NCBI RefSeq assembly: GCF_000220395.1
Contig: NW_004086443.1
Coordinates: forward strand, 1 to 51,550
Reading direction: 5' to 3'
DNA: 51,550 nucleotides
DNA from: Ichthyophthirius multifiliis
Taxonomy: Eukaryota; Ciliophora; Oligohymenophorea; Hymenostomatida
The stretch's first letter is position 1. Each line of letters starts with the position of its first letter. Made by a program: the position numbers and the translations under genes. Positions 1 to 12,610 of this stretch are shown here, in pieces. The notes beneath the pieces are model-generated. The model made no database searches, was not told where the DNA came from, and saw only the letters and a program-made list of their open reading frames with translations.

Positions 1-1683
1 TTGATTTCTAATATCGAAAAGATATGTAGTAAAACGAAATAAAAAATATTGAAACTGAAAACACTATCAAATAATAAATATATATATCTGAGTTCTCGTT
101 ATATAAGCCCTTATTTTTTATAAATCACTTATGCTTTATTTATTTCTAAATACCACATTAATTTTAATTTTTTCTATTATAAATATTTATTATTATATAT
201 TTAATATTTTTAAATATACTATAATAATTTTTCTTATAAATAAATATTTTATTAAGTTGTTTTACTTTAATATTTAAATAAATATATATAAAGATAATAA
301 TATTTTAAACATATAATTATTTTATTTATTATATTTAATATTTAATCTATTGAAAATTTTATTATTGTTTTTATATTTTAATAATTTTTATTATTAATTT
401 TATGTTTAATAATTAAGTATTTTCATATTATTTTTATTTTTATATTTATTTAAACATTATTCTTTTAGTATATATAAATTAGTGGTGTATTTTTTTCTCA
501 TTAATTAAGGTCTTACCAATTTATTTGCCTTTTCCGATGCAAATGACCATAATAAATAAAAGAAAAAAAGTATAAAAACCTTAATAAAAAAGGTATTAAT
601 TAATGGGAGTTTAGAGTAATTATTTTTACATTCTTATAATTATTCGATCTATTCAATATAAAATGTTTAAGTTTATTTTTATTCATTTCTTGGCTTTTAT
701 TAAATATTTTAAATTAACATTTCTATAACTGGTATATCTATATTTAAATTCTGTTAATCAAAAATATTTAAATTTTTTAATATTTAATCTTTAGTTTAAA
801 TATTTTAAATTGATATATTTTTCTCTTATAAAAACATTGTAAATGTATAATTAGCATTATATTATTTTAGAAAGTCTATAATTATACTAAAATAGATTGT
901 TTTACAAATCGGATCAAACAATTTTTGAGATGAATTATTTTATTCATTTTTTAGATTTTCTTATTATTGTTGCATGTTTTTTTAAAGTAATTATATTCAA
1001 TTTATTTTAAATATATTATATAAATTTAAAATCGAAATTATAGAAATATAATTTAATAAATATTTGTACATAATATATTCTTATTATATTTTTATAAAAA
1101 TTTATATGTCTTAAAACTTTTATTTAAAATAAGTTTACTTTAGGTTTTTATTGAATAAGATAATTCCATATAAAAAATTAAAATTTAATATGAAATTTTT
1201 AATTTTAAAAATATATCTAGATATTTTTTTTCTAAAATATTTTTTTTAATTTTATAAATATTTTTAATAAAAAGCATAATATATGTATTTTATATTAAAT
1301 ATATTTTAAATTTAAATTGATTAATTAATTAATTAAGGCATTATTTAAAAATATTACCGAAACTAATACTGCCATTTTTAATATTTTTTTAAAAAGTAGC
1401 TTTATAAATTGATTATTTTTAACTGAGAACATTAATATAACTAAGAAAATCATAAATAATTTAATTCATTTTTTCTCATGATTTGCAAATATAATAATAT
1501 TTAAATGTTAATTATATAAATTATAAAACTATATACATTTAATAATATCTAAATGTTAATGATAAAAATTATAAAAATTTTGAGCGAATAAAAGGAAAAA
1601 ATTATCTTTAACAAATGAAAAATAAAATTATTTATATACTATAATATTTTATGATTTAATTTATAAATTATTTTATAATAAAT
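1..1683. other. AT-rich intergenic region
   Basis: No gene could be supported here. The stretch is almost pure A/T with scattered short frames. A slightly less AT-rich patch around 495-615 holds an imperfect inverted repeat: CTCATTAATTAAGG near 498 against ATTAATTAATGGGAG near 598, which could fold but has no recognised function. A diverged 36-bp direct repeat lies at 1493-1576 and is listed separately. The kinesin gene ends at 1684 on the minus strand, so the right edge is its 3' flank. Confidence 0.5.
1493..1576. repeat. Diverged 36-bp direct repeat
   Basis: Two copies, 1493-1528 and 1541-1576, lie 48 bp apart and differ at a few positions. Both contain the core AAATGTTAAT. It is an old local tandem duplication in non-coding DNA just downstream of the kinesin gene. 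Confidence 0.6.
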
Positions 1684-4317
1684 TCAAATACATAAATTAT
1701 TTTTATTATTTTATTATTCTAAATCTTTTGTTTTATATAAACTATGATCTAATTTAATTTATTTATCTTCCTCTAAATTGAAATAATAATAAAAATAAAA
1801 TATTTATTTTACATTAAAGAATACGAAGTTAAGAAATGGCTTAATTCATTTCATGTTATAAATCCTAAACTATATTGTCTATTTTTTTTTGATTTATATT
1901 TATTTTTGAATATAAAAAATGCAAAAATAATAAATATACCAGGATTCTCATCTGGTGATGATTAATTAGAATTAAAATTGAAATAATTCATATTTTGATT
2001 TATTTAATTATTTACATTATTATATTATTGTTTGTTATAATCTTTTATATGGTTATTCTATTATTCTTCGGATAAATAATCGTCAATTGGAGATATATAA
2101 GCTAAATATTATTCAATTTTTTTTTAAATTTCTTTACTTTTTATTTATTAAGTGGGAGCATTAGTATTATTAACTAATTTTAAAAAATCTACTTCTTCTG
2201 AGCTTTCTTTCCAGAAATCAAATTAATTTATACTTTTAAAATTGCTATTATAAATTAAATTTTAATCAATAAAATTATTTTGATTTTGATTTTAATTTTA
2301 ATCTTAATTATTTTGAAATATCGATAATTTTTATAAACTATCATCATTTGTATTAAAAGAAGAGTTTTAACAATTTAAGTCTATTTTATTTTAAGGACAG
2401 TTGAATTTAACTAAATTTTTATTAATTATCATACTTCCAATTTCCTATTCATTATAATTTTTTTAATAATTAAATTAATCAAAACAATTTCTATTCTTTT
2501 TCATTTAAATCTCTTCTTTTTTAAAAAAATCTTACATATAATTTAAACTATTCATTTCTTCAATCTAATTTTTCTAAAAGTTTTTTTCATGATTTTATAT
2601 TAGTTTTTTTAATTTTTAATTTTCTTTTTTTAACATTATATTCTCGATTTAAACATCATAATCATTATTATCTTTAAGGTCTTTCAAAATTTGCTATAAT
2701 TTTTCTCTCAATTATATTTCTTTATTGTATTCAATTTTTAACTCCAAATGTTCTTTTAAACTAATTTATTCCTCTTTTAGATTTTCAAATTTATCATTTT
2801 TTAAATTTCTTGAATCTAAAATTGCTCTTTTAGCTCTATTTGCAAATTATAACGTAGAAAAAGTTTCTTGTGATGAACTCATTGATGGTGAAATGCATAC
2901 TATGAAAGCAATCTTACCTTTTCCCGACAAAGAATCACTTAATACTCTTGTTAATTTGGAATTTCTAAAAGGTATATGAGTTCTTTTTTTATCAGTTAAT
3001 GCAGTAATACAATGACCTAATGAACTTAACGAACCATTTATGCATGTTAACTCTTGGATTCTTAATTCTTTTTCACTATTAGATATATCATGTGGGATCT
3101 TGAATTTCTCGCTTCCTGCCAAATCTACAATTTTTAACTTTTAGATTTATTTATTTTATATATATATGAGACTAATTATATATTACTTTATCATATATTT
3201 TTTTATTTTATGTAATCTTTTTTATAAACTCAATCTACAAAAAAAATGAGAGAATAAATATATGATGCCTTTTTTTGTTGTTGTTGATTGAGTTTTTAAA
3301 AAAAATTACAGAAAGATAAACAAATAATTATATGAACAAGAAATATATTATTATTATTTTTGCATATTTATTTAATGTAAATAGTGTATATTTATGAAAA
3401 ATATTTTTTACATATGTATCAGATATTTTATCTCCATTTATATGTTATAATTATATTTAAAATATTGAATGTGATCTAGAAGATTTAGAGTTAGCCATGG
3501 TTTATCCTGTAGCTCTATTTTTCAATCCTATTATTAACATATCTAAAGCTTAATTAATATCATTTATTTATATTTATATAAGATCCGGTATTTAAACTTC
3601 ACCATTCTTAAATTCTCTTATTTCTAATCCATCTTTTTAATTACTCCCATTAAATAAATCATATATTTTTTCATTATAAACTTCATAAAAGCTAATAAAA
3701 AGTTTATACTTCTTCGCTTTTTTTTAATATTCTTGCAAAATTAAACATAAAGCCCTTGGTAAAATTCCTCTTTCATTTCCTTTAAGCAATTGCATTATTT
3801 TATCATTATTTAAAAACGATGAATTATCTTCAAGATTTCCTAAGATTGTATAAGTTTTCCCTGCTCCTGTTTAACCACTTAAATTATAAAATAAATATTT
3901 AAATAAATTAAAAATATAATAATATATATATGCAATACTATGCAAATATTGTATTATTTATACCATTTAAAAACGAATATATTGATTATTAAGTAGATTT
4001 AAATATTTATAATTATTCTTCATTTTATGATATAATTTAATTAAATTTCATATGTAAATTATGGCCTGGTCTTAATATTTTTATTGTTTTTTCCTATTAT
4101 ATTATTATATTATAAATAATTATATTTTTTAAACATCTAATTAGTTAATGAAAAGCTCATCTACTTCATTGTTTAAAGGAGGTCTTACACGAATGACTAT
4201 TTTAACCTTATTTTTTACTTCTTCTTCAATTTGACTTTATTTCTTTGAAAAATTAGTATTAATATTTGGGCTTATTTAAATATTATTGTTTGATTATTAT
4301 TAATTTGTTGTTTTCAT
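1684..4317 (-). CDS. Kinesin motor protein, N-terminal motor, six exons
   Basis: Microtubule motor ATPase of about 718 residues. Exons on the minus strand are 4317-4135, 4093-3939, 3877-3412, 3137-1940, 1878-1813 and 1772-1684. They total 2157 nt, a multiple of three, and end in TGA. After a 37-residue Q/N-rich leader the motor begins (VKIVIRVRPPL). The P-loop GQTGAGKT is at residues 114-121 with its Gln encoded by TAA. Switch I is NSKSSRSH at 242-249 and switch II is DLAGSE at 273-278. HIPFRNSKLTRVL and FIVCISPS follow. All nucleotide-binding motifs are intact, so it should be an active motor. From about residue 380 the tail is coiled coil, then Q/N-rich. The third intron (3138-3411, 274 nt) is unusually long for this window. 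I cannot assign a kinesin subfamily. In a ciliate, roles in cilia, spindle or transport are all possible. Confidence 0.95.
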
Positions 4318-4629
4318 TTAAATTAATTTTTTTACAAAATTAATTTATAAAAATATTTATAAAATTTATTAAAAAAATATATTATTTTTATTTTATTAAA
4401 AAACAATAATATAAATGATATAAATAATATTAAAAAACGACAAAAATAAAATTTGAATATTTATTATTAATTATTATAATATTTATTTTATACTTATATT
4501 ATTAATTTTTTTATTTTATATATATTTTATTAAATATTATTAATTTTAAAAATTTATTCATCATAATTTAAAAAAGTATATTTTTTTTTATTTTTTAAGA
4601 ACATTTATTTAAATTTTAAAACTTAATCT
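4318..4629. other. Short intergenic spacer
   Basis: This is the 312-nt gap between the 5' end of the kinesin gene and the 3' end of the EamA transporter gene, both on the minus strand. It is nearly pure A/T and must hold the kinesin promoter. No specific motif was recognised. Confidence 0.5.
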
Positions 4630-5574
4630 TCACGAAGATTTAGTTATTATTTTATAATTACCTAATAAAATTAAGCAAGATCCAAAAATACTCATATAAC
4701 TTAATTCTTTATGAAATATGAAAATATCTACTAAAAAGCTCATTACTACTTAAGTGTAATTTAGTGGTACAACCTAAGAAGTTTTTCCTAATTGTACTGC
4801 TCTATTACTAATTAATTATCCAATTAAATTAATAAAGGAAAGTATTAAAATTCCTACCAAATTTTCCATATAGTATACATTTTCGTTAAAATCTCCTTAA
4901 ATAATTAAATATATACCATTTATAGCAAAACCAGAAATATATACATATTGCACAACAATTGTAGCAGATATAGATGAGCCAATAGATTTAACTATAATAC
5001 TACCAAAGCTTACAAAAAAACTAAAGCCGCAGCACATTGCTAATCCTAAAATAGTATTTGAGTAATCTGAACTTACTTATTATGTTAAAAGACCTAAATA
5101 AACCATTAAGAAATGTGGCTTTATGATTAATAATATTCCAAAAAAACTCATTAATATAGTTAAAAAAATTGTTGAATCTATCTTCTCTTCTTTTATCAAT
5201 ATAGCTGCTAAAATGCTTGTCCATATTGGAGAGGTTAAAAAAATAGCCATTGCATCACTTAAATTCATTAATCCTATAGCTTAAAAATAGCAAAAATGAG
5301 TTAATCCTCCAAAAATACATCTTATTATAAGCAAGAAATGTACTCTAGGATTTTATGGATATACTCCAGTGTCAAATGTACGCATTATTACATGATTAAT
5401 TACTAAGCATAATATAGATCTATAATATAGAAATTACGTTGGAGATATTTAAGAATATTTTTTTATAATAATACCTATTATAACATACATAAGAGCGCCA
5501 AGCAATGCATAGATTATTGGTGCTCTTTTTTATTCTTCAAACAGTTATACTTTTTCCACAAACTTTTTAATCAT
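4630..5574 (-). CDS. EamA/DMT-family membrane transporter
   Basis: Single-exon gene of 314 codons plus TGA. The protein is a polytopic membrane protein with about ten hydrophobic segments arranged as two EamA halves, the layout of the drug/metabolite transporter superfamily. Typical signatures are visible. In half one, SPTQFLYYRS is followed by a helix ending FQAIGLMNLSDAMAIFLTSP, the usual 'state of helix 4' motif. In half two, NRAVQLGKTSQVVPLNYTQVV precedes a helix and FHKEL. The start is the first in-frame ATG, followed by a short charged cytoplasmic leader before helix 1. Family members move small metabolites or nucleotide sugars across plasma or endomembranes; the substrate cannot be read from sequence. 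Its closest relatives are probably the SLC35G-like or solute/DMT proteins that are expanded in ciliates. Confidence 0.88.
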
Positions 5575-6666
5575 TTTTATCTTTTAAGTATATTTTAATA
5601 ATAATTCTTTAATAAATAAATTAAAAAATTTAAAAATTATAAAATAATAAATTTTATATACAATAAAATATAAATAGAATTAAAAATAATTTTATCTAAT
5701 TTAATATTTTTATTTTTATTTTTAATTTAAAATATATTTATATTAAATAAAGTTAGTCGAATTTATTTTGTCATAAAATATTTAGGTTTACTTATTTATT
5801 ATAATTATTATTTTAAATTTAATTATAAATTTAAATATTAATATTTTGTATAATAAATTATTTTTAAAAATAAATATTCTTGATATTTGAAAATTTTAAA
5901 TATAATATATAACAAAAATTAAAATATTTTATCCCTTTCCACAAATCCCAGTTAGATTACATTTCAAATTATTGTAATGTTTGGAATAAAAATTTAAACA
6001 AACTTATTTTATACTAAAAATATTATCTTTAAAAATATATAGTCTTTATTATACATTATAAAGAAGAAGATCAATATAATATGATTAATCTTTTGTAAAA
6101 TTTAAAGAAAAATTAGAAAATAAATGTCATTGTAATTTATATGAACTCTTGATAAAAACTAATAGCATTTGTTTGAAAAAAGTTTCAATTTTTTATGAAG
6201 ATAAATATACAAATTAAAATAATGATTTGCTCCTTATGTATATATATTATAAAAGTTTTATTATAAAATATTTTTTTAAGAGTTCATTAATTTGTTGTAA
6301 TAAGAGGTAATGAATATATAGAGTGTTTTAAAATCTTAGGAAATATTTTAGAAAATAAATAATATGAATAATAGACAAAATAATTAAAAGTTAATTATAA
6401 ATAAAAAATTGAATACCAATATAATTTAATATTAGGTTATATTTATTTTTTCAGAATTTTTTATTAGAAAAAAATTCATTTGATCACGAGTAAATTTATT
6501 AAAAATAAAAAATAAATTAATTTTATATAAATTAAAATAAATAAAGAAAAATAATAATGAAATAAAAAAATATTTATATAGATATATGAATAAATAAATT
6601 ATAAAATAGAAATTAGAAAAAAATAAAAAATAGAGAAATATGAAACTTAAAAAAGATAATATAATA

Positions 6667-6741
<75 letters not shown>

Positions 6742-8172
6742 ATTCATTTTTTTTATTTTATTTTATTTAATTCATTAAATTTTTTTATTTTTTTCCTATT
6801 ATTACTATTTTTTATAAATACATGTTTTTTTATTAATTATATACAAATTTTTTTTTTATTCATTTATTTGAAATTATAACTTTATAAAAATTTTGTATAT
6901 ATCTATATTATTATTTTTTTAATTTAATTTATCTAAAAATTAATATATTAATTTATTATATAATATAAATAAATAATACAATTTTTAGTGTCTTAATTTT
7001 TTCTTAATAATTTTTTTAATAAGGTTTTTAATTTACAAGTATAATTTATTTTATTATAAATATAAATTTTAATTACTAATTTTTTTTTTTTTAAATAAAT
7101 GTTGTTTTTATTTTAGATTATAATTTTAAATTATATTTTTAATATTTATATTATTTAACTATTTAAATATTAATATTATAATAATTTATGTTTTCAATTT
7201 TCAAATTCATTAGAATTTAATTATAATATATATATTTTTTTTTTTTACATAAAATTTTTTATTTTAATATATTGTAATGTTATACTAAGTAAATATTATT
7301 AAATCAATTTTTTTTTTTTTTTTAAATAACTTTTTATAAAATAAAATTTAAAAATTGCTTTCAATAAATGCTTATAAAATCATGTTTCTAAAATATTTTT
7401 TTTAATTATTATCTTTCGTTAATAATAGTAGTTGCTGCTACAATAAATTTTACATAAGTCTTTTAATATCTTCTAAATATATATATAGAGCTAGCAAAAT
7501 AACTAGGAATATTTTTCCCCGTATTCACCTAATAAACTCATTTTAATTTTTATAATGTATTACAATCATTGCTAAAATAAAAAGTTTGGTTACTTTTTAA
7601 GTATTTTAAATTCCATTAATTTCTTTTTTAATTTTTTATAATGCATGGCTTATTATATTAAATCTAGATTTTTATAGTTAAGCTTATTTTTACAATTAGA
7701 TTAGGCTTATTTTATTAATTTTCAATATTATATGTATCGATTTGTTTTTTTTTCCATTTTTTTAAAAATTATCAAAAAAAAATATACTGAAATTATAATT
7801 ATAATTTTTTTTATTTAAATATATCTTATTTTTTAATAATATATTCTTCAAAAAAATTATTTATTTGATAATAAAATAAATTTAAGTTTTTTAAAAATTA
7901 ATATTTTTATAAATATAAATTAATTTTAATAAAAATTAATATTGTTATTTGAATATATATAATCTATATTAATTTATCTATTTAAATATATTATTAAATT
8001 TCATATTAATATTTTATTATTTAATTTCATAATATAATAATTTATTATTTTTATTATATTTTGTTATTCATAATTAAAATTTCAAGGCACAATATTTATT
8101 AAGAAACAATAATTAGTATATAAATTTATATTTATAATTTATTATATCCATCTTATAGTATAGTATTGCATT
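5575..8172. other. Long AT-rich intergenic region with two weak open frames
   Basis: No gene is firmly supported. A plus-strand frame free of TGA runs from about 5891 to 6313 (about 140 codons). It includes Cys-containing stretches such as ENKCHCNLYELL but has no ATG, so it would need an upstream exon. On the minus strand, ATG at 7541 to TGA at 7380 gives a 53-residue frame starting MSLLGEYGEKYSQLF, in a patch that is less AT-rich than its surroundings. TGA-free frames of this length occur by chance at this base composition, so I rate both as weak. An AAAT microsatellite lies at 6664-6738. Confidence 0.4.
6664..6738. repeat. (AAAT)n microsatellite
   Basis: About eighteen uninterrupted copies of the tetranucleotide AAAT/TAAA lie in non-coding DNA. 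Expected to be length-variable. Confidence 0.9.
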
Positions 8173-8712
8173 TCATATAGATTATTTTTATTAATCTTGT
8201 ATTTATTTTAATTTTCTGAAATACAAAATAATTCCTAATATGTAAAAAGGTAAAGAAAAAAAGCAAAAATACATATTCATTGGTTTTATTTTTTCTTATA
8301 CAACTCTAATCATTGCAAATGTCAGAAATATAAAAAGTAAATTAGTAACATTTTTTATATATATCAAAAACTTACGTGCATATAGATAAATTATTTAAGA
8401 GTTTTATTCATTTAACTAAATTGAATATTTAAATCTGTCTGGAAAACGTTCTAAAATAGTTATAATTAAATAAATTAGTGTGTTTATTCCTGGAAATACA
8501 AATAATGAAGATTTATTACTAAAAGATTAAGGTTCTCCGTCAAGGCTAAATTAAACTGGTATTACATCATTTAAATTTTTATATTGTAAAATAAAGTATA
8601 TCCATGATATAAATAACAAAACTCCTGCTAATATTTATCCTATTATTTCTATTCTCTAATATTTTGGGATAGGAAACTATTGATAATCTAATCCGTTTAC
8701 TAAATAATTCAT
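8173..8712 (-). CDS. Small DUF1648-type membrane protein, bacterial-like
   Basis: Single exon, 179 residues, ATG to TGA. There are four predicted membrane helices: residues about 26-42, one after IPV..FSLDGEPQSFS, and two near the C-terminus. After helix 1 comes NLNDVIPVQFSLDGEPQSFS and then SSLFVFPGINTLIYLI. This matches the DUF1648 pattern, in which a short extracytoplasmic loop with 'P..IP.HF...G.PD....K' precedes a helix starting LPIINT. DUF1648 proteins, including SdpI-type immunity proteins, are mainly bacterial. Continued similarity (ILERFPDRFKYSIQLNEQNSQ then LARKFL-like) follows the longer bacterial members. Its function in a ciliate is unknown. It uses TAA as Gln like its neighbours, so it is resident nuclear DNA rather than contaminating bacterial sequence. 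Confidence 0.7.
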
Positions 8713-8864
8713 TTATTTTAATAAATATTTGCGAATAATTTATGTTTTCTAAATTAAATAAAAAAATATTTGTAAATATTTTGTTATTTTATTATAATAT
8801 ATAATCCGAAAATAGAAAATAAATTTTAATTATATAGATAGCTTTTGTATTTACTTCCCTTTAA

Positions 8865-9410
8865 TCATTTTAATGAAAAAAATTGATTTACATTATTTTT
8901 CTAGATTTAACTTAAAAAAACAAGTTATGAAATTTTAAATTTTAGAAATTTTCTTCCAATCTTTTTGCAAAAAGGTTATTTTTTTATATAATTTGAGAGG
9001 TATTAGACGTTATTTGTAGTATTATAGTAATAAATAATGTTTAGTTTAATTTTTTAAAAATAAAATAAAATTTGATTCCTTTAATAAATACATTTTCTTT
9101 ATATTTATTTTATATTTAAAATAAAATCATAGATTTTTTATTTAATATTAACATTTACCAAATCAAAACTTTATAATTATTTCCAGTCTAAAAATGTTAG
9201 AAAATTTTAAATGAGGAGGTTTTATTTTTACAGATGAAATTTTTTTTTTTTTATTTTTGTATAATTATTATTAATATTAAAAATATTTATTTTGATACTG
9301 TCTTAAAATATTATATTATAGGGTAAACCTATGTTCGATAAGAAATTCAATTTATTTAATATTACATTATGATTTTTTCTTATATTAATTAGATCAAACC
9401 TATTCTTCAT
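8865..9410 (-). CDS. Unrecognised open frame, 181 residues
   Basis: ATG at 9410 to TGA at 8865, 182 codons without TGA. It is rich in K, N, I and Q, with no motif I recognise; FLTFLDWKQLQSFDLVN is faintly F-box-like. Its ATG overlaps the TGA of the frame at 9407-10130 as ATGA. Either these are two genes or, more likely, one longer gene whose frame is shifted in a short A run, given the other frame breaks in this window. It could also be chance, since only one codon stops translation. Confidence 0.3.
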
Positions 9411-10130
9411 TTAATTTATCCTGAATAAGTATATATTTTTTCTATAAGTTTATTATTTAAATTTTTTTAATTAATAATAAATTTATTTTACTAATTCTTA
9501 ATTTTCTTCATTTAAATCTAAAAATACAATAGGTTAATAAGAGCTTTTTGCATAACTATATTACTCCAACATTAACTTACATATTACTATAATATAAAAT
9601 ATTAAGTTTAACTATAAAAATAATTTATAAGTAAATATTTTCTTTCATGAAATTTGATTTTATTTTTTTAAATGTTTGTAAAACAAATATTATTTAATAA
9701 TAAATTTAAATAATAAATAATATTATATTAAAACTATAAAATTTTAAATAAATCTAATATCTATTATTCAATAGGCAAAAATGTTAACTTCAGTCCCATC
9801 TGATTACAAAAATCCCTTAATTTATTAAATAATACATTATCTTTTTTTGTATTTATTTATTTTTTTACATTACTATCATAAAAAAAATAATGTTCTCTTT
9901 GTTTTTGTCAAAATTAAAATCTTTATTTTTAAATCAAAAGAATGAGTATTTATTGTAAACTTAATCATATTTAAATTATATATATATTTTTTATTATTTA
10001 TTTATTTAATATATTGATGTTTTTTAAATAATTTTATACGATAATCTATTCCATATTCTGATAAATTTAGAACTTTTTTTAATTTAATCTTAATCATTAA
10101 TTAATTCTATTTTTATTATTTATTTTGCAT
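9407..10130 (-). CDS. Unrecognised two-exon protein, about 219 residues
   Basis: Exon 1 is 10130-9961 and exon 2 is 9896-9407, with a 64-nt GT...AG intron. The total of 660 nt is in frame. The N-terminal half reads like a real protein (VLNLSEYGIDYRIKLFKK, then NVLFNKLRDFCNQMGLKLTFLP). The last segment loosely resembles the middle of box C/D snoRNP factor BCD1 ('N.L...A...GI.L..LP'), but the zinc-finger HIT domain and the expected residues after LP are missing, so I do not assign it. A 63-nt in-frame stretch at about 9531-9593 begins GTAAGT and ends TTTTTAG and could be a retained or optional intron. The protein may continue into the frame at 8865-9410. Confidence 0.45.
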
Positions 10131-12610
10131 AAATAAACTTTTTCTTCTTTTAAATAAAGATTTTTTTTTAATGAAATAACTATAATTAATATTAATATTA
10201 TATAATAAATTTTATTTATATTTTTATATATTTAAATTTATTTATAATATGATTTTATATTTATATTTTTTTTTTTTGAAAAATATAATTTAAAATTTTA
10301 CATTTTTTTATTATAAATATTATTAAATTTATATTTATTTAAGTTTATTTACAAACATTTATCTAATTTTTTCTTTTTTATTTAGATAAAAGATCGTATA
10401 ATTTATAAAATTTGTATTTTTTTCCATACCTTAAATTAAATTATAAAACTTGAAAATGTAACATACATCATATTTTTAAAATATATTAAATAAATTTATA
10501 TATTTTTATTATTTTATCCATATATAAATGAAATAAGAATATTTTAAATTTCTTGTTTATATACTAAAGAATGATTAAATTTACTTGATAACAATTAATA
10601 AAATTTACTGATATAAAATATAAATTTTCTTTAGCATTATATGAAAATTTTTTATAAGCAAATATGAATTTTTTACAAACATTTATACATTTTTTGTAAC
10701 TAATATAGCATACAGAAAGTGGTTGAAATTTTTTCAAATTCAATCTGATTTTATGATTTTAAATTTAACAGTTAATGAAAAAATAATAGAAATAACAAAA
10801 TTCATTTTTTTACAAAAAATAATTAAAATAAGAAATATTATGATGTTTCAATAAATTTAATAAATTAATCAAAATTTATTTTAAAAATAATTATTTGTAA
10901 GAAAATTATATTAGATTATAATAAAATTTATTATTGTTAGAAATAATATTAGTATTAGAAAATCATATTACCAAAACTTATATTTTGTTAAAAAATAAAT
11001 ACATTCTTTTTTGTAATAGAATATTTATATTTATTAGTAATATTAAAAATAATTTTCTTTTTTACATCCATCCATGATAACAATTATTTTAAATTTAATA
11101 ACAATGTTAATATAAAAAATATTAAATTAAAAATAAATCTTTATTTAATTTATTATAATTAATGTTTTCTATTATTTACTCGTGCTATCAATAATTAATT
11201 TAATTCAATATAAATAAAAAATATAATTTAACGTGATGAACACAGAATAAAATTTGAATAAAAAATAATTTTTTAAGGGCCATGAATATTATATAAAAAT
11301 TAGCTAATGAAACAATGAAACAGGCAATTATCGTAATTTTCTCGCTTTTATTTTTAACTAAGTTTAAGTAAAAAAATTAATGAAAAAGTAAATAAAACTA
11401 TATAAGCAATTATAGCAAATAGTATATAATTAGTTTAAGGAATATTTTTCAAGCGCAATTATAAAACATTTGAATATGTTTATTCTATTGCTAAATAAAG
11501 TCTTTATAAAGCATATTAAAAATTTAAATTCGATTTTAAATATGAAAAGTTCAAACAAATTTTAAATACAAAAATATAAATTATATTAATAATTTTTTTA
11601 GTTTTTAAAACAATTAAAAATGATAATAAATTTTTTAAAAAACATTGTATATATTATTAAATAGAAATATTAAATCGTTTTTGTTGACGAAATAAGCAAT
11701 AGAAACATAAAAACAATTCGTAAAAATTATTCTCTAAAAAAAAAATAACTAATTTAGCATTTGGTATTGCTTTTAATTTTATGTAATATTTTTCTAAAAT
11801 ATATATAAGTAATTTAAATTTATTTTATAAATATTGAAATTATATAACATATTATTAAATTTTTTTAAAAAAATATTATTTTAAATATATATTTATAATG
11901 ATTTTTTTCGCAAGATTTATATAAAAAAAAAAATATAAAATAATATATATAATATTAATATAAATAAATAATATATTTAATAAAATTATAACTTATTTTC
12001 TATATATATAATATTATATATATAATTACCAAAATTTTAATATAGTTTTTATTTCATACTAAAATTATTTTAATTAATAATTTATTTGAAAAATATTATA
12101 ACAATAGAGTATTAGATTTTATATTTTTTTATAAAAAATCTTAAATATATATTTATATATTAAAAGATTATATTAAATATAAATAAAATATATTCTAATT
12201 AGGAAATTTTATTTATTTATATGATATTATTTTATAATAATTAAATAACTTTTATGATAATATCATTATTAAAATTTAATCATTGTGCATTAAATTTAAT
12301 TAAAAATAATCACGACTTATTTTTATTATAAAATTTATTGCAATTGCTAAATACATAGGAAAAATGTTATTCATAAAAATCATCTAAAAAAGTTTATTTT
12401 TTAAATTTTATCTTTAAATGATATCATATATAAAGCTTCATAAATATTAATATTAATTTATTACAATTTATTTGATTGAATTTTTTAAATTTTTTTTTAT
12501 TATGTTTTCTTATTCATTTATAAATTAATATTTAAATTATTTTTCATTTTAAATAATAAAAAAAAAAATATATAACTAAATAAGAAAAAGTATCCAAAAA
12601 CATATATAAA
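10131..12610. other. Intergenic region; one weak signal-peptide-like frame
   Basis: The stretch is almost pure A/T. At 11282-11473 (+) a short frame begins MNIIQKLANETMKQ and continues AIIVIFSLLFLT, which looks like a cleavable signal sequence. If a 45-nt GT...AG intron is removed it would end after about 50 residues. This is only a guess. Nothing else could be supported before the NEK gene, whose promoter must lie at the right edge. Confidence 0.35.
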
